Positions 1 through 7,897 of a stretch of DNA of 19,750 bases are shown piece by piece. Within the stretch, counting starts at the first letter, position 1. Every line of letters starts with the position of its first letter. Source of the stretch: an uncultured Odoribacter sp. (GTDB lineage: Bacteria > Bacteroidota > Bacteroidia > Bacteroidales > Marinifilaceae); NCBI GenBank assembly GCA_900548135.1, contig URJC01000012.1:1-19750 (forward strand). The letters run 5' to 3'. Below the pieces are notes generated by a model. The model worked only from the letters and a program-made list of their open reading frames with translations, had not been told where the DNA came from and did not search any database. Position numbers and translations under genes: made by a program.

Positions 1-1
1 A

Positions 2-223
2 GCAAATAATGATGCGGTGCGGTTGGAGTTGTGCTGTGCGGGGAAAAATGAAAACGGCCATTGGGTTTACAGGGGTTTAGTTCCGCCACAAACTTTGGAA
101 ACCGGTTATTTGTTAGTGGTGGCGGAAGGGCAGGTGGTGACTGAAACTGCCCCATTCAAATCCCTTCTTTTAGAGGCAGGGAAGGGAGTTGCCTTTCAGT
201 TTCGATTGCCGGATATGAAATAA
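2..223 (+). CDS. C-terminal fragment of a probable fimbrillin-family protein (cut by window edge)
   Basis: The reading frame is open from the first bases of the window and stops at 221-223, leaving about 73 residues of a protein whose start lies outside. An in-frame GTG at 17 is not a credible start because the frame continues upstream of it. The visible part alternates short hydrophobic strands with turns and ends in the pattern LEAGKGVAFQFRLPDMK. Fimbrillin-like domains of Bacteroidales commonly end this way, with a 'leucine, glu/asp, x, Gly-Lys' turn before the last beta strand. The next gene downstream carries a fimbrillin domain in the same orientation 94 bases away, so a shared fimbrial locus is plausible. 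The family call rests on this tail pattern and on context; any other beta-rich surface protein remains possible. Confidence 0.45.
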   Translation, partial: ANNDAVRLELCCAGKNENGHWVYRGLVPPQTLETGYLLVVAEGQVVTETAPFKSLLLEAGKGVAFQFRLPDMK

Positions 224-229
224 ACGATT

Positions 230-252
230 AAGCCGGGAGCAAAGCCTGGCTT
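230..252 (+). other. Short intergenic hairpin
   Basis: AAGCCGGG (230-237) pairs with CCTGGCTT (245-252) through one G-T wobble around a 7-base loop. It starts seven bases after the stop codon of the upstream gene. No T run follows, so it is not a standard intrinsic terminator. It could stabilise the upstream mRNA end or be chance. Confidence 0.3.
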
Positions 253-317
253 GCTTGAGCTTGGCCGAGGCGAGAGTGATTGTAAACGACAGTTTAAAAT
301 AACGTAAAATACCTGAT

Positions 318-2138
318 ATGATGAAAGAATCTGAAAAAATTCTATATTACTTCCGGCATAGCAGTTGTGTAGGATTGTTAGTCGGAACCTGTTTGTTGGC
401 GGGATGTTCTGATGATCCGGATACAGAAAAGGACGTTCCTGTAGGGCCTGATGTGGAAAAGACTGTTGTTCGTCTGAAAGCGGAAACCGGATTGAAACCG
501 GATGCGGCTGTGGGGGTTTTTATGCTTCCACGGGGAGGTTGGTTGCCCGAGGACGTATGTCCTGGTGCGGACAATTTGAAGTATAAACTTTCGGATACCA
601 GTACGGGAGTGCTTGTGGCGGAAGATGGCAATACACTTTTCTGGCCGGAGTCGGATAAAGCGGATTTTGTGGCTTACGCTCCTTACATAAATGCAGTTGC
701 TGCGGAAGGATATCCCATTTCGGTGGTTGATCAGAAAAAAGTGTCGGAGGAAAATGTACTTTATGCCAGAAAGACGGGAGTACTTGTCAGTGAGGCAGAT
801 GAGGTGAAATTGTCGTTTGAGCAGGCTTTGTGCAAGGTAACATTGAATTTAAAAGCGGGGGAACTGTTGGATGCGGATTTGGTAAAGGAGATTACTCCGG
901 CAAACGTGACTTTCAACCGTATACCACTGAATGCCCGTTTGGATTTGGCTGACGGGGAGGTGATACCGGAAAAGACTACAGGCGTCGTTCATCCTTTAAA
1001 GGCGGAAAATGCGGATGAGGGGTATGACGTTACTTTTTCGGTTGTGCTGATACCGCAGGAAAAAGGCCGTTTTTTGAGACGTAGTATTTCTTTCAGCATA
1101 GAGGGACGGAATTATTCAGTGGAAATAGGGGATTATACCTATCCGATGGAGGTGAATGATGACCATATTGTAATGGGAAAGACGGAGTTTGAGCCTTGGG
1201 ATATTCGGGATGGAGGTACGTTGAAGGACATGACGGAGGCATGGACTCCGGGCATGCCTTATGTTCCGTATCCCGGTATGCCGCTTCAAAGCGAAGGCAA
1301 AAGAATATATCTGATTGTCTGTGATGCGGATTCCCATGGAGAAAAAATTATGGAGGTGTTGAATAATCGCGGGTGGGCATACTCTATAAATACTGTGGAT
1401 CAGAAAAATCTGCCTCAATGTTTTTTTCCGGTACATCCGGATATCGATTTATATTTGACGGAAACTTATGCAGATCCGAATCCTGAAAATGCTCCGTGTG
1501 ATATTCTGAGTGCTTCTACTTCCGGATTTAATCTGGAAGGGGCAAGGAAGAATTTCAAGATTATGATGGATAAAAACAAATTCCCGGAATTCCCGTTGGT
1601 CATTACGAGTGCCGGTAATGGGACCAATATGTTTACTCAGGAAGCCTGGGATTTCTGTTTGGAATACGGGACATTGGAGTGGGATGATATTGTCCGTATA
1701 AAAGGTTGGGAGATAGGTGAGGATGGACGGTGGAGCGATGAGCAGGCTGCCTGGTATAAACCAGGTGATGTTAGTGCTGCATATATCATCCAGGATGTGG
1801 ATGGCTTGGGACATGCAAAAGATTATATTGTTGTCGGACGGGATGACGGCAGGGGTAACAAACCTGGTCCGATCTTGAAAGACCGTTGGATTTGTACTTA
1901 CTATTCGTTTAGAATATTTGATGTGAAAACGGACGGAACCAGTTTCAGTACTCCTTATGTGGCTAAGATTGCAGCGGAGATTAAACGCCGTGCTCCCCAT
2001 TATACGAATGACGAGATTGCCCAATTGATTTTTTCTACGGCGGATGACCTGGGTGAGCTGGGCTGTGATGAAGTTTATGGCTGGGGACGGATGAATCCGG
2101 CTAATATTTGGGAAGAGTTGACACGCAGAGGATATTGA
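318..2138 (+). CDS. Lipoprotein fusing a fimbrillin-like domain to a subtilisin-like (S8) serine protease domain
   Basis: The 606-residue product begins with a signal peptide ending in the lipobox LAGC (Cys30), so it should be a lipid-anchored envelope or surface protein. Residues about 50-298 look like a complete fimbrillin (Mfa-like) domain, with the YAPY segment near 120, the VKLSFEQALCKVTLNL strand at 163-178 and the usual closing 'PWDI' near 293. A proline-rich linker (300-327) leads to a subtilase fold. Asp336 in IYLIVCDADSHG fits the catalytic Asp, His340-Gly341 the catalytic His, SAGN at 431-434 the oxyanion Asn, and DGTSFSTP at 539-546 the nucleophile Ser542. A C-terminal YGWGRMNP at 587-594 matches the usual end of the fold. 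The Asp-His gap is far shorter than in subtilisin BPN'. The domain has six cysteines, and an exported thioredoxin-like gene follows 72 bases later. A role in pilus processing or as a surface protease is inference. Confidence 0.85.
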   Translation: MMKESEKILYYFRHSSCVGLLVGTCLLAGCSDDPDTEKDVPVGPDVEKTVVRLKAETGLKPDAAVGVFMLPRGGWLPEDVCPGADNLKYKLSDTSTGVLVAEDGNTLFWPESDKADFVAYAPYINAVAAEGYPISVVDQKKVSEENVLYARKTGVLVSEADEVKLSFEQALCKVTLNLKAGELLDADLVKEITPANVTFNRIPLNARLDLADGEVIPEKTTGVVHPLKAENADEGYDVTFSVVLIPQEKGRFLRRSISFSIEGRNYSVEIGDYTYPMEVNDDHIVMGKTEFEPWDIRDGGTLKDMTEAWTPGMPYVPYPGMPLQSEGKRIYLIVCDADSHGEKIMEVLNNRGWAYSINTVDQKNLPQCFFPVHPDIDLYLTETYADPNPENAPCDILSASTSGFNLEGARKNFKIMMDKNKFPEFPLVITSAGNGTNMFTQEAWDFCLEYGTLEWDDIVRIKGWEIGEDGRWSDEQAAWYKPGDVSAAYIIQDVDGLGHAKDYIVVGRDDGRGNKPGPILKDRWICTYYSFRIFDVKTDGTSFSTPYVAKIAAEIKRRAPHYTNDEIAQLIFSTADDLGELGCDEVYGWGRMNPANIWEELTRRGY

Positions 2139-2210
2139 TGAAAGACAGGCAAGTTGGATTTCGTTTTGAAAAATGATTATTTTATTATATACCAGATTAA
2201 TTGAAAATTT

Positions 2211-3296
2211 ATGAAAAGCATATTATTTTTAAGTTTGTTTTTTCTGAACATGTTATCGTCTGCCCAGGACCGTTCTATCCAATTTGAGACGACTTCGTTT
2301 AAAATGGCTTTGGATAAAGCCCGGGAGAACGACAAATTGTTATTCGTCGATTGTTACACCTCCTGGTGTGGTCCCTGTAAAATGCTGGCTAAAGATGTCT
2401 TTACCAATAATGAGGTGGCCGATTATTTCAACAAGAATTTTGTTGCATTTAAAGTCGACTGTGAAAAAGGAGAAGGACCCGGGATCGCTAAGCAATATGG
2501 AGTATCCGGTTATCCGACTTTGTTGTTTCTCGATGCAGACGGAAATTTAGTGAACAAGATCGTAGGTGCTACAGCCCCGGCAGCTTTTCTGGAAAAGGTG
2601 AAAAAAGGACTCGATCCTGAAACTTCTTTATACGGGAAAGAGAAAAGATATAAGGCCGGAGAACGTGATCGGGCCTTCGTACTTGACCTGATAGAATCCT
2701 ATAAAGCGATTCGTGAAACCCAAAAAGCCAGACAAGTATCCTTGGAATTATTACCTACGCTGAGTGAACAAGAGTTATTGACGAAAGAAATGTGGAATGT
2801 CGTCAGGTATTATTATGTATCTACTTATGGTTCTGAATGGTGGAATTTTATTTTGAAACATAAAAACGATTATATCGCGGTGGTGGGAGAGAAGGCCTTA
2901 AGGGATAAGGTCGGGGAAACGTTGCATCCTTATTTATTCAGTTATAGTTATGGACGTAAAAAAGCTGGAAATAGAAAGGATTTTGAAACTTATAAAGCTT
3001 TGGTCGATGAATATCAACCCCGTCAAAAGGGGATATTGTATTCCTTTATAAAGTTAGGAGAAAGTGCCAGCTTCGACAATTTCAATGGTTATTTCAAGAC
3101 TTTATTGAAAGTCGTTCCCGAAATGGATCTTTCTGAACATTACCGCTTTTTTGTAAATGCTTTGGATTTTTTAGTTAAGAACGTCGACACGAAGCAGAAA
3201 CAGCAACTGTTGGCTTTGTTGAAAGATTCTGAAGCAAAACAGAGTGATTATTTTAAACCTCTGTATCAAAAATTTTATGATAAATTGGGAGAATAA
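2211..3296 (+). CDS. Exported thioredoxin-fold protein with CGPC active site
   Basis: The 361-residue protein starts with a cleavable-looking signal peptide (about residues 1-19, ending SSAQ), placing it in the periplasm or outer envelope. Residues about 22-135 form a thioredoxin domain with the active site WCGPCK (Cys53, Cys56) and the cis-proline loop GYPT (Pro102). Such proteins reduce or exchange disulfides in exported proteins. The remaining 220 residues are mostly helical and charged with no motif I can name; this long extension is common in Bacteroidota thioredoxin-family proteins and probably binds a partner. The ATG at 2211 is chosen because the signal peptide begins there. The gene lies 72 bases after the cysteine-containing fimbrillin-subtilase gene on the same strand, which suggests cotranscription, although no promoter or terminator was recognised between them. 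Confidence 0.85.
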   Translation: MKSILFLSLFFLNMLSSAQDRSIQFETTSFKMALDKARENDKLLFVDCYTSWCGPCKMLAKDVFTNNEVADYFNKNFVAFKVDCEKGEGPGIAKQYGVSGYPTLLFLDADGNLVNKIVGATAPAAFLEKVKKGLDPETSLYGKEKRYKAGERDRAFVLDLIESYKAIRETQKARQVSLELLPTLSEQELLTKEMWNVVRYYYVSTYGSEWWNFILKHKNDYIAVVGEKALRDKVGETLHPYLFSYSYGRKKAGNRKDFETYKALVDEYQPRQKGILYSFIKLGESASFDNFNGYFKTLLKVVPEMDLSEHYRFFVNALDFLVKNVDTKQKQQLLALLKDSEAKQSDYFKPLYQKFYDKLGE

Positions 3297-3674
3297 CTTC
3301 ACCGTTTAACCGGAAAAAGAGCAGGTTGAATGTTTCCTTTATGAAAAGACGGTATGGTTTCCGGAGTACTTACCGGATTAAATCACCGATTTGCTGTACC
3401 GTGGAATTGATGGGCTATTGGAGTATAGAATTGCTGTAGAGGGATGAACTTAAAACTATTGCGGTATAGTGATTTAAAATCATAAAATTATAACTTTGCA
3501 CTTTTGAAAAGTCTGCTAACTGATCAGAGAGAGGATAGAGAATATTTCAGAGAAAATATTTACCGAATTGAAGGAAAATATTTGAATTGGATGTGATCAG
3601 GCTGAGGGATATGGAATTTAGATTACGTAATATTTAACCAATTATTAAATTATTTATTGTTATTCGTTTAAATT
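3297..3674. other. 378-base intergenic region with short direct repeats
   Basis: No open frame of credible coding character was seen. The second half is AT-rich and holds a partial direct repeat: GAAAATATTT at 3552-3561 and 3574-3583, each followed within a few bases by GAATTG (3565-3570 and 3584-3589). A further AATATTT sits at 3541-3547. A candidate -7 box lies at 3491-3498. No T-tailed hairpin was found after the thioredoxin-family gene, so how its transcript ends is unclear. Confidence 0.5.
3491..3498 (+). promoter_or_regulatory. Candidate Bacteroides-type -7 promoter element
   Basis: TAACTTTG matches the Bacteroidota primary-sigma -7 consensus TAnnTTTG exactly and lies about 177 bases before the start of the small membrane protein gene. 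A convincing -33 TTTG was not found at the expected 19-21-base spacing (the position reads AGTG), so the call is tentative. If used, it would give a long 5' leader containing the AAAATATTT repeats. Confidence 0.3.
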
Positions 3675-4184
3675 ATGGAAAATCCTTTTGATGAGCAACA
3701 GAGACCTATTCAACGCCCTACTTTTCTGATGGTGCTTTGTATTTTGACTTTTATAGGAAGCGGATGGGGAGTATTGAGTAATTTATATTCAGTTTTTACT
3801 TCTGGTTTTATGGATAATGCCACCCTGCATATGGAGCAGTATTCCAATATGGTAAATGAATTGGAAGATCAGAGTTCTGCTTCGTTTATGTCCGGTTTTT
3901 TAAATTCTTCGATGGAGGTGTTACGGGCAACGGCAGAACATGCACGGGAAATTGCTATCCTTAGTCTGGTGCTTAATTTGGTTAGCTTACTTGGTGGTAT
4001 TTTGATGTTTCAGCTTCGTCGTTCCGGTTTTTATATCTATACGGCAGCTCAGGTGCTGATGTTATTTATATTACCTTATTTTGCTGGTTTTTCAACTTTG
4101 GTTATTATGGGGATGCTTTGGTCTGCTTTTATAGCTGCTATTTTTGTTGTCATGTATGCTTTGAATTTGAAATATATGCATTGA
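3675..4184 (+). CDS. Small integral membrane protein with four predicted helices, function unknown
   Basis: The 169-residue product has a short soluble N-terminus with a run of prolines and charged residues, then four hydrophobic segments at about 17-40, 93-113, 118-137 and 142-165. Between the first and second helix lies a polar stretch of about 50 residues rich in Met, Glu, Asn and Ser that could face the periplasm or cytoplasm. There is no signal peptide apart from the first helix, no catalytic motif and no recognisable transporter signature. It is probably an inner-membrane protein. It is preceded by a 378-base gap with a possible promoter and followed 22 bases later by an intrinsic terminator, so it looks monocistronic. 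I cannot assign a family or function. Confidence 0.75.
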   Translation: MENPFDEQQRPIQRPTFLMVLCILTFIGSGWGVLSNLYSVFTSGFMDNATLHMEQYSNMVNELEDQSSASFMSGFLNSSMEVLRATAEHAREIAILSLVLNLVSLLGGILMFQLRRSGFYIYTAAQVLMLFILPYFAGFSTLVIMGMLWSAFIAAIFVVMYALNLKYMH

Positions 4185-4206
4185 GGTTTACCGGTATAAA
4201 CAATAG

Positions 4207-4233
4207 GCAGGACTTTAAGGGTCCTGCTTTTTT
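4207..4233 (+). terminator. Rho-independent terminator
   Basis: GCAGGAC (4207-4213) pairs perfectly with GTCCTGC (4221-4227) around a 7-base loop, followed directly by six T residues. It ends the transcript of the small membrane protein gene. Confidence 0.9.
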
Positions 4234-4353
4234 GTTTGGGGGTTAGCTGTCTGTTGTTTATCGCTTTGATAAGATCAGGAAACCGTTTGCAGGTCCGGGG
4301 GGAAGTGTGAACCGGAAGGTACTGCCCTTACCGGGAGTGGAGTTTGTGCCAAT

Positions 4354-4373
4354 TTGTCCATGTTAATGGACAA
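4354..4373. repeat. 8-bp perfect inverted repeat
   Basis: TTGTCCAT (4354-4361) and ATGGACAA (4366-4373) are perfect reverse complements separated by GTTA. No T run follows. It could be a regulator site or a leftover hairpin in the gene-poor stretch 4234-4648, which otherwise holds the barrel-gene remnant and a palindrome. Confidence 0.5.
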
Positions 4374-4390
4374 GGATGATGTTCCCATAA

Positions 4391-4585
4391 TACTCCTTTT
4401 ACACGGAATCGGCCTATAAATTGGGTAATGTGGATTATCAGGCTGCCGGCAAATTAATTTTCACTGTTTAGTTTGGGAAGACTTTCCGTTACTTTTACCG
4501 GAATGCAAATAATCAAAGTGGATCACAGAAATATATTGAATCAGCGGCTTTCAGTTGTCTCGGTTTTATCCGGATAAATACTTAA
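4391..4585 (+). pseudogene. Possible decayed C-terminal tail of an outer-membrane beta-barrel protein
   Basis: One frame of this otherwise non-coding stretch reads like the end of a barrel protein: YKLGNVDYQAAGKLIFTV, a TAG stop at 4469-4471, then FGKTFRYFYRNANNQ and about 20 further residues to TAA at 4583-4585. A final amphipathic strand followed by FGKTFR and a basic tail resembles the end of TonB-dependent or OMP beta-barrel proteins of Bacteroidota as I know them. There is no start codon with a signal peptide and the frame is interrupted, so it cannot make a full protein. It lies between a terminator and an intact SusC gene. It could equally be a chance open stretch, as the recognisable part is only some 30 residues. 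Confidence 0.3.
4565..4578. promoter_or_regulatory. 14-bp perfect palindrome, candidate operator upstream of SusC
   Basis: TTTATCCGGATAAA is a perfect palindrome, 70 bases before the preferred ATG of the SusC gene, in the region where a promoter would be expected. A dimeric regulator site is possible. No flanking -33/-7 pair was convincing, and the palindrome also falls inside the possible barrel remnant. Confidence 0.35.
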
Positions 4586-4648
4586 AAATACTAAATTAAT
4601 GTGTATATTAGCAACCTCATTCCTAGATATAAAAATAAATCATCATAT

Positions 4649-7600
4649 ATGCATAAAAATCTGTTTTTGTGTGGGGTATTCATTTTGTTTATGATGTCCG
4701 CAGTTATTGGGAAAGCACAACTATTGAGAATAAATGGTTGGGTCATGGATGAGAGGGGTAAACCTTTGGCCGGGGCTTCTATTCGGGTAAAAAATACTAC
4801 GTTGGGAACAACAACGGATAAGGATGGAGGGTTCGTTTTGCAGCAAAGGACAGAGGGAAAAACACTGGTTGTTTCGTTTATGGGAAGAAAGACCGTTGAA
4901 ATACTTGCATATCCCGGGATGCGTGTGGTGCTTCCGTTGGAAAATAAAGAACTGGAGACTGCTTTGGTACAGGTTGCCTATGGAAATTTGAGCAGATATG
5001 CCCTGACAGGTGCAGTATCATGGGTTGAAAATCGGAAGATTACTTTACGTCCTGTGACAAACGTTACTTCGGCTTTGGAAGGTACAGTGCCTGGTATCTT
5101 AGTTAATAATACTTACGGTCAACCGGGAGATGCTCCTCAGATACGGATACGGGGATTTAATTCTGTCAATGGAGTGAATGAGCCGCTCTACATTGTAGAT
5201 GGCGTCCCCTTTGAAGGACGGTTAGCGGAGATCAATCCCCTGGATGTGGAAAGTGTTTCTGTTTTGAAAGATGCGGCAGCCGCAGCCCTTTATGGTAATC
5301 GTGCAGCAAACGGTGTAGTACTGATCAGCATGAAAAAAGCGGATAGCAGGAATTTGTCGATGGAATTGACTGTGCGTCAGGGAATATATGCTCAGGGGAT
5401 GAAAGACTATGATTGTGTGGGTACAGATGAATTTATGGAGGTCATGTGGAAAAGCTACCGCAATTCCCTGTTGACTACCAGTGCAGGTAATTATCCTACT
5501 GTGGAGCTGGCAAATGCTAAAGCAAGTGCGTCGCTGGTTCAGAATATACTGGGCTATAATGTATACAATCTGGCGGACGACCAGCTTTTTGATGCAGAAG
5601 GGCATTTGGCAGAAGGGGCAGTGGTCAGGGAAGCGATCCGGGAAGATTTGGATTGGTATAAACCCTTATCGCGGAAAGGATTCCGGCAAGAATATTTATT
5701 GAGCGGAGGGGCGGTTCATGATATCAGTGATTATCGTTTTTCATTGGGATATATGGATGAAGAAGGTTTTTTGAAAAATGCTGGTTTTAATCGGTTGACT
5801 GCACGCTTACAGATGAATGTATCGCCTAAATCATGGTTGGGATGTGGGTTGGCTTTGTCCGGAAATCACCAGAATCAGGATATTACGGATGGAACAGATA
5901 ATACTTATGTCAATGTTTTCAATGTAGCCCGTTATGTGGCTCCGATTTATCCGGTGCATTTACATGATCTCTCTACAGGGGAATATATACTGGATGAGCA
6001 GGGGAATAGAAAATATGATGATGGCAGTGCAAATGGACGTAAACAAAATGTAGGCAGAAATATTGTATGGGAAAACGAGTTAAATCAAAATAGGCTGACC
6101 AAAACTGCACTGACCGGACAGATCTATGCAGATGTGAAATTGCCGGCAGGATTCACTTTTACTTTGAAAGGTGACTTGTATTTGGCAAATCAGGAAAGGA
6201 GGAAGTTTCTGAATACAGAAATCGGCGATGGTATCGGTGTGGGTTGGAATTATCGTTACCAATACCGTTTTAAGCGTTATGTTTTTCAAGAACAATTAAA
6301 CTGGTTACGCCAATTTGGAGAACACCAGGTAGGAGTGTTGCTGGGACATGAAAATTATTATTACGATTATCAATATACAGGTTTGGCAAAGTCAGACCAG
6401 ATCTTACCGGATAATCTCGCTTTAAGTAATTTTATTTCCATGAAAGGTTTAACTGGTTATTTGCAAAATTACCGTACAGAGAGCTATTTAGGAAGGATTC
6501 GTTATGACTATGGCGGGAAATATTTTGCGGAGATTGCTTTCCGGAGGGATGGTTCCTCCCGTTTTCATCCTGATCATCGTTGGGGGAATTTTGGAAGTGT
6601 CGGATTAGCCTGGCTTATTTCACGGGAGAATTTCTTACAGGAAATCAATTGGTTGAATTATCTGAAATTACGTTTTTCTTATGGGGAAGTGGGTAATGAT
6701 GCTAGTTTGGATTATTATGCCTGGATGTCTTTGTATAAAATTGTTGTGAATGGAGGTAATGCAGCAGTTTATAAATCTCAGCATGTGGCAGAAGATATTA
6801 AATGGGAAGCGAATGTTTCTTATGATGCAGCTTTGGAGGCTCGTTTGTTTAAGCGTCTAAATCTGACATTGGAATATTTTGATAAACGTTCGAAAGACTT
6901 GTTGTTTGATGTTGCTTTGCCTTTGTCTGCAGGGGCTACTTCAACAGATGCCAGTGAACTGGCCAGTATAACCCGTAATTTAGGGAGTGTTTCTAACCGG
7001 GGATGGGAATTTTCTGCTGATATTGATCTCATTCATACAACAGCCTGGCATTGGAATATCGGATTGAATGCGACGGTGATGAAAAATAAAATTCTCACTT
7101 TACCAGAAGAAAACAGGAAGACAGGTATTGTGGTGGCTGGTCAAAATCAAAAATATATGGAGGGACACAGTATTTACGAATGGTGGCTTCCGTTATATGC
7201 AGGAGTGGATCGGTTGACAGGAAATGCTTTGTATATCCCGGACCAGGAAAAATACTATATGGAGAATGCGGAAGCAGGGAAAGATCCTTTTCCGGAGGAC
7301 GATCTGGTGAAAATAGGAGATACTTACTATACCACCAATACCAGTTTTGCGCGTAAAGATTGGTGTGGAAGTGCCTTGCCTAAGTTGTTCGGTAGCTTTT
7401 CTTCGGATCTGAGCTGGAAAGGAATTTCATTTTCTGCCTTATTTACTTATTCTATAGGTGGTAAAATTTACGATGAATCTTATGCTTCCTTAATGGCTAC
7501 CGGTAAAACTCCAAGGGCAGTTCACCGGGATATATTGAACTCCTGGGAGAAAGTTCCGGATGGAATGACCGAAAATTCTCCTGACCGGATTGACCCGGAT

Positions 7601-7894
7601 GGAATCCCTGTTGTGAATGCTGATCTAAGTGTCCGTAATAATGCTGTTTCTTCCCGTTTTCTGATTGATGGCTCTTATTTGTGGGTGAAAAATATCACGG
7701 CTGCCTATACTCTACCGGGTAATGTAGTGAAGAAGTTGGATCTGCAAGGGATTCGTGTTAATTTTTCGTTTGAGAATGTGGTGATGTTTACTAAAAGAAA
7801 GGGAATGAATCCACAACAATCTTTCAGGGGATTAAGTGAAGACGTATTAGTTGCACCTAGAGTGATTTCACTAGGGTTAACCATTAAATTGTAA
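4649..7894 (+). CDS. SusC/RagA-family TonB-dependent outer-membrane receptor
   Basis: The product imports a ligand through the outer membrane using TonB energy, working with the SusD lipoprotein encoded next. I place the start at ATG 4649, giving 1081 residues, because the signal peptide MHKNLFLCGVFILF...KAQ begins there; a GTG at 4601 would add 16 polar residues before it. After cleavage comes a carboxypeptidase-regulatory-like beta domain (about 27-105), a TonB-box-like VQVAYG segment near 108-113 and a plug domain (about 115-230) with the SusC hallmarks EPLYIVDGVP and VLKDAAAAALYGNRAANGVV. The rest is a long barrel ending in RVISLGLTIKL. There is no N-terminal STN domain, so it is probably not a sigma/anti-sigma transducer. 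SusD starts four bases after the stop. The substrate cannot be read from the sequence; no glycoside hydrolase is nearby. Confidence 0.95.
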   Translation: MHKNLFLCGVFILFMMSAVIGKAQLLRINGWVMDERGKPLAGASIRVKNTTLGTTTDKDGGFVLQQRTEGKTLVVSFMGRKTVEILAYPGMRVVLPLENKELETALVQVAYGNLSRYALTGAVSWVENRKITLRPVTNVTSALEGTVPGILVNNTYGQPGDAPQIRIRGFNSVNGVNEPLYIVDGVPFEGRLAEINPLDVESVSVLKDAAAAALYGNRAANGVVLISMKKADSRNLSMELTVRQGIYAQGMKDYDCVGTDEFMEVMWKSYRNSLLTTSAGNYPTVELANAKASASLVQNILGYNVYNLADDQLFDAEGHLAEGAVVREAIREDLDWYKPLSRKGFRQEYLLSGGAVHDISDYRFSLGYMDEEGFLKNAGFNRLTARLQMNVSPKSWLGCGLALSGNHQNQDITDGTDNTYVNVFNVARYVAPIYPVHLHDLSTGEYILDEQGNRKYDDGSANGRKQNVGRNIVWENELNQNRLTKTALTGQIYADVKLPAGFTFTLKGDLYLANQERRKFLNTEIGDGIGVGWNYRYQYRFKRYVFQEQLNWLRQFGEHQVGVLLGHENYYYDYQYTGLAKSDQILPDNLALSNFISMKGLTGYLQNYRTESYLGRIRYDYGGKYFAEIAFRRDGSSRFHPDHRWGNFGSVGLAWLISRENFLQEINWLNYLKLRFSYGEVGNDASLDYYAWMSLYKIVVNGGNAAVYKSQHVAEDIKWEANVSYDAALEARLFKRLNLTLEYFDKRSKDLLFDVALPLSAGATSTDASELASITRNLGSVSNRGWEFSADIDLIHTTAWHWNIGLNATVMKNKILTLPEENRKTGIVVAGQNQKYMEGHSIYEWWLPLYAGVDRLTGNALYIPDQEKYYMENAEAGKDPFPEDDLVKIGDTYYTTNTSFARKDWCGSALPKLFGSFSSDLSWKGISFSALFTYSIGGKIYDESYASLMATGKTPRAVHRDILNSWEKVPDGMTENSPDRIDPDGIPVVNADLSVRNNAVSSRFLIDGSYLWVKNITAAYTLPGNVVKKLDLQGIRVNFSFENVVMFTKRKGMNPQQSFRGLSEDVLVAPRVISLGLTIKL

Positions 7895-7897
7895 ATT

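Noticed and set aside
1449..2024. 191-residue antisense open frame
   Set aside because: It lies wholly inside the fimbrillin-subtilase gene, has no signal, domain or start context, and the sense protein shows clear protease motifs.
2165..2193. Possible promoter before the thioredoxin-family gene
   Set aside because: A TTTG is present, but the sequence at the expected -7 position (TATATACC) matches the TAnnTTTG consensus poorly.
3301..3400. CCGG-containing complementary words after the thioredoxin-family gene as a terminator
   Set aside because: The pairing is short and imperfect and no T run follows.
4262..4367. Open stretch that reads as a short + strand peptide before the inverted repeat
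   Set aside because: No start codon with usable context, no recognisable motif and a stop after a few dozen codons.
4601..4648. GTG start 16 codons before the SusC ATG at 4649
   Set aside because: The added residues are polar and precede a normal signal peptide that begins at the ATG.
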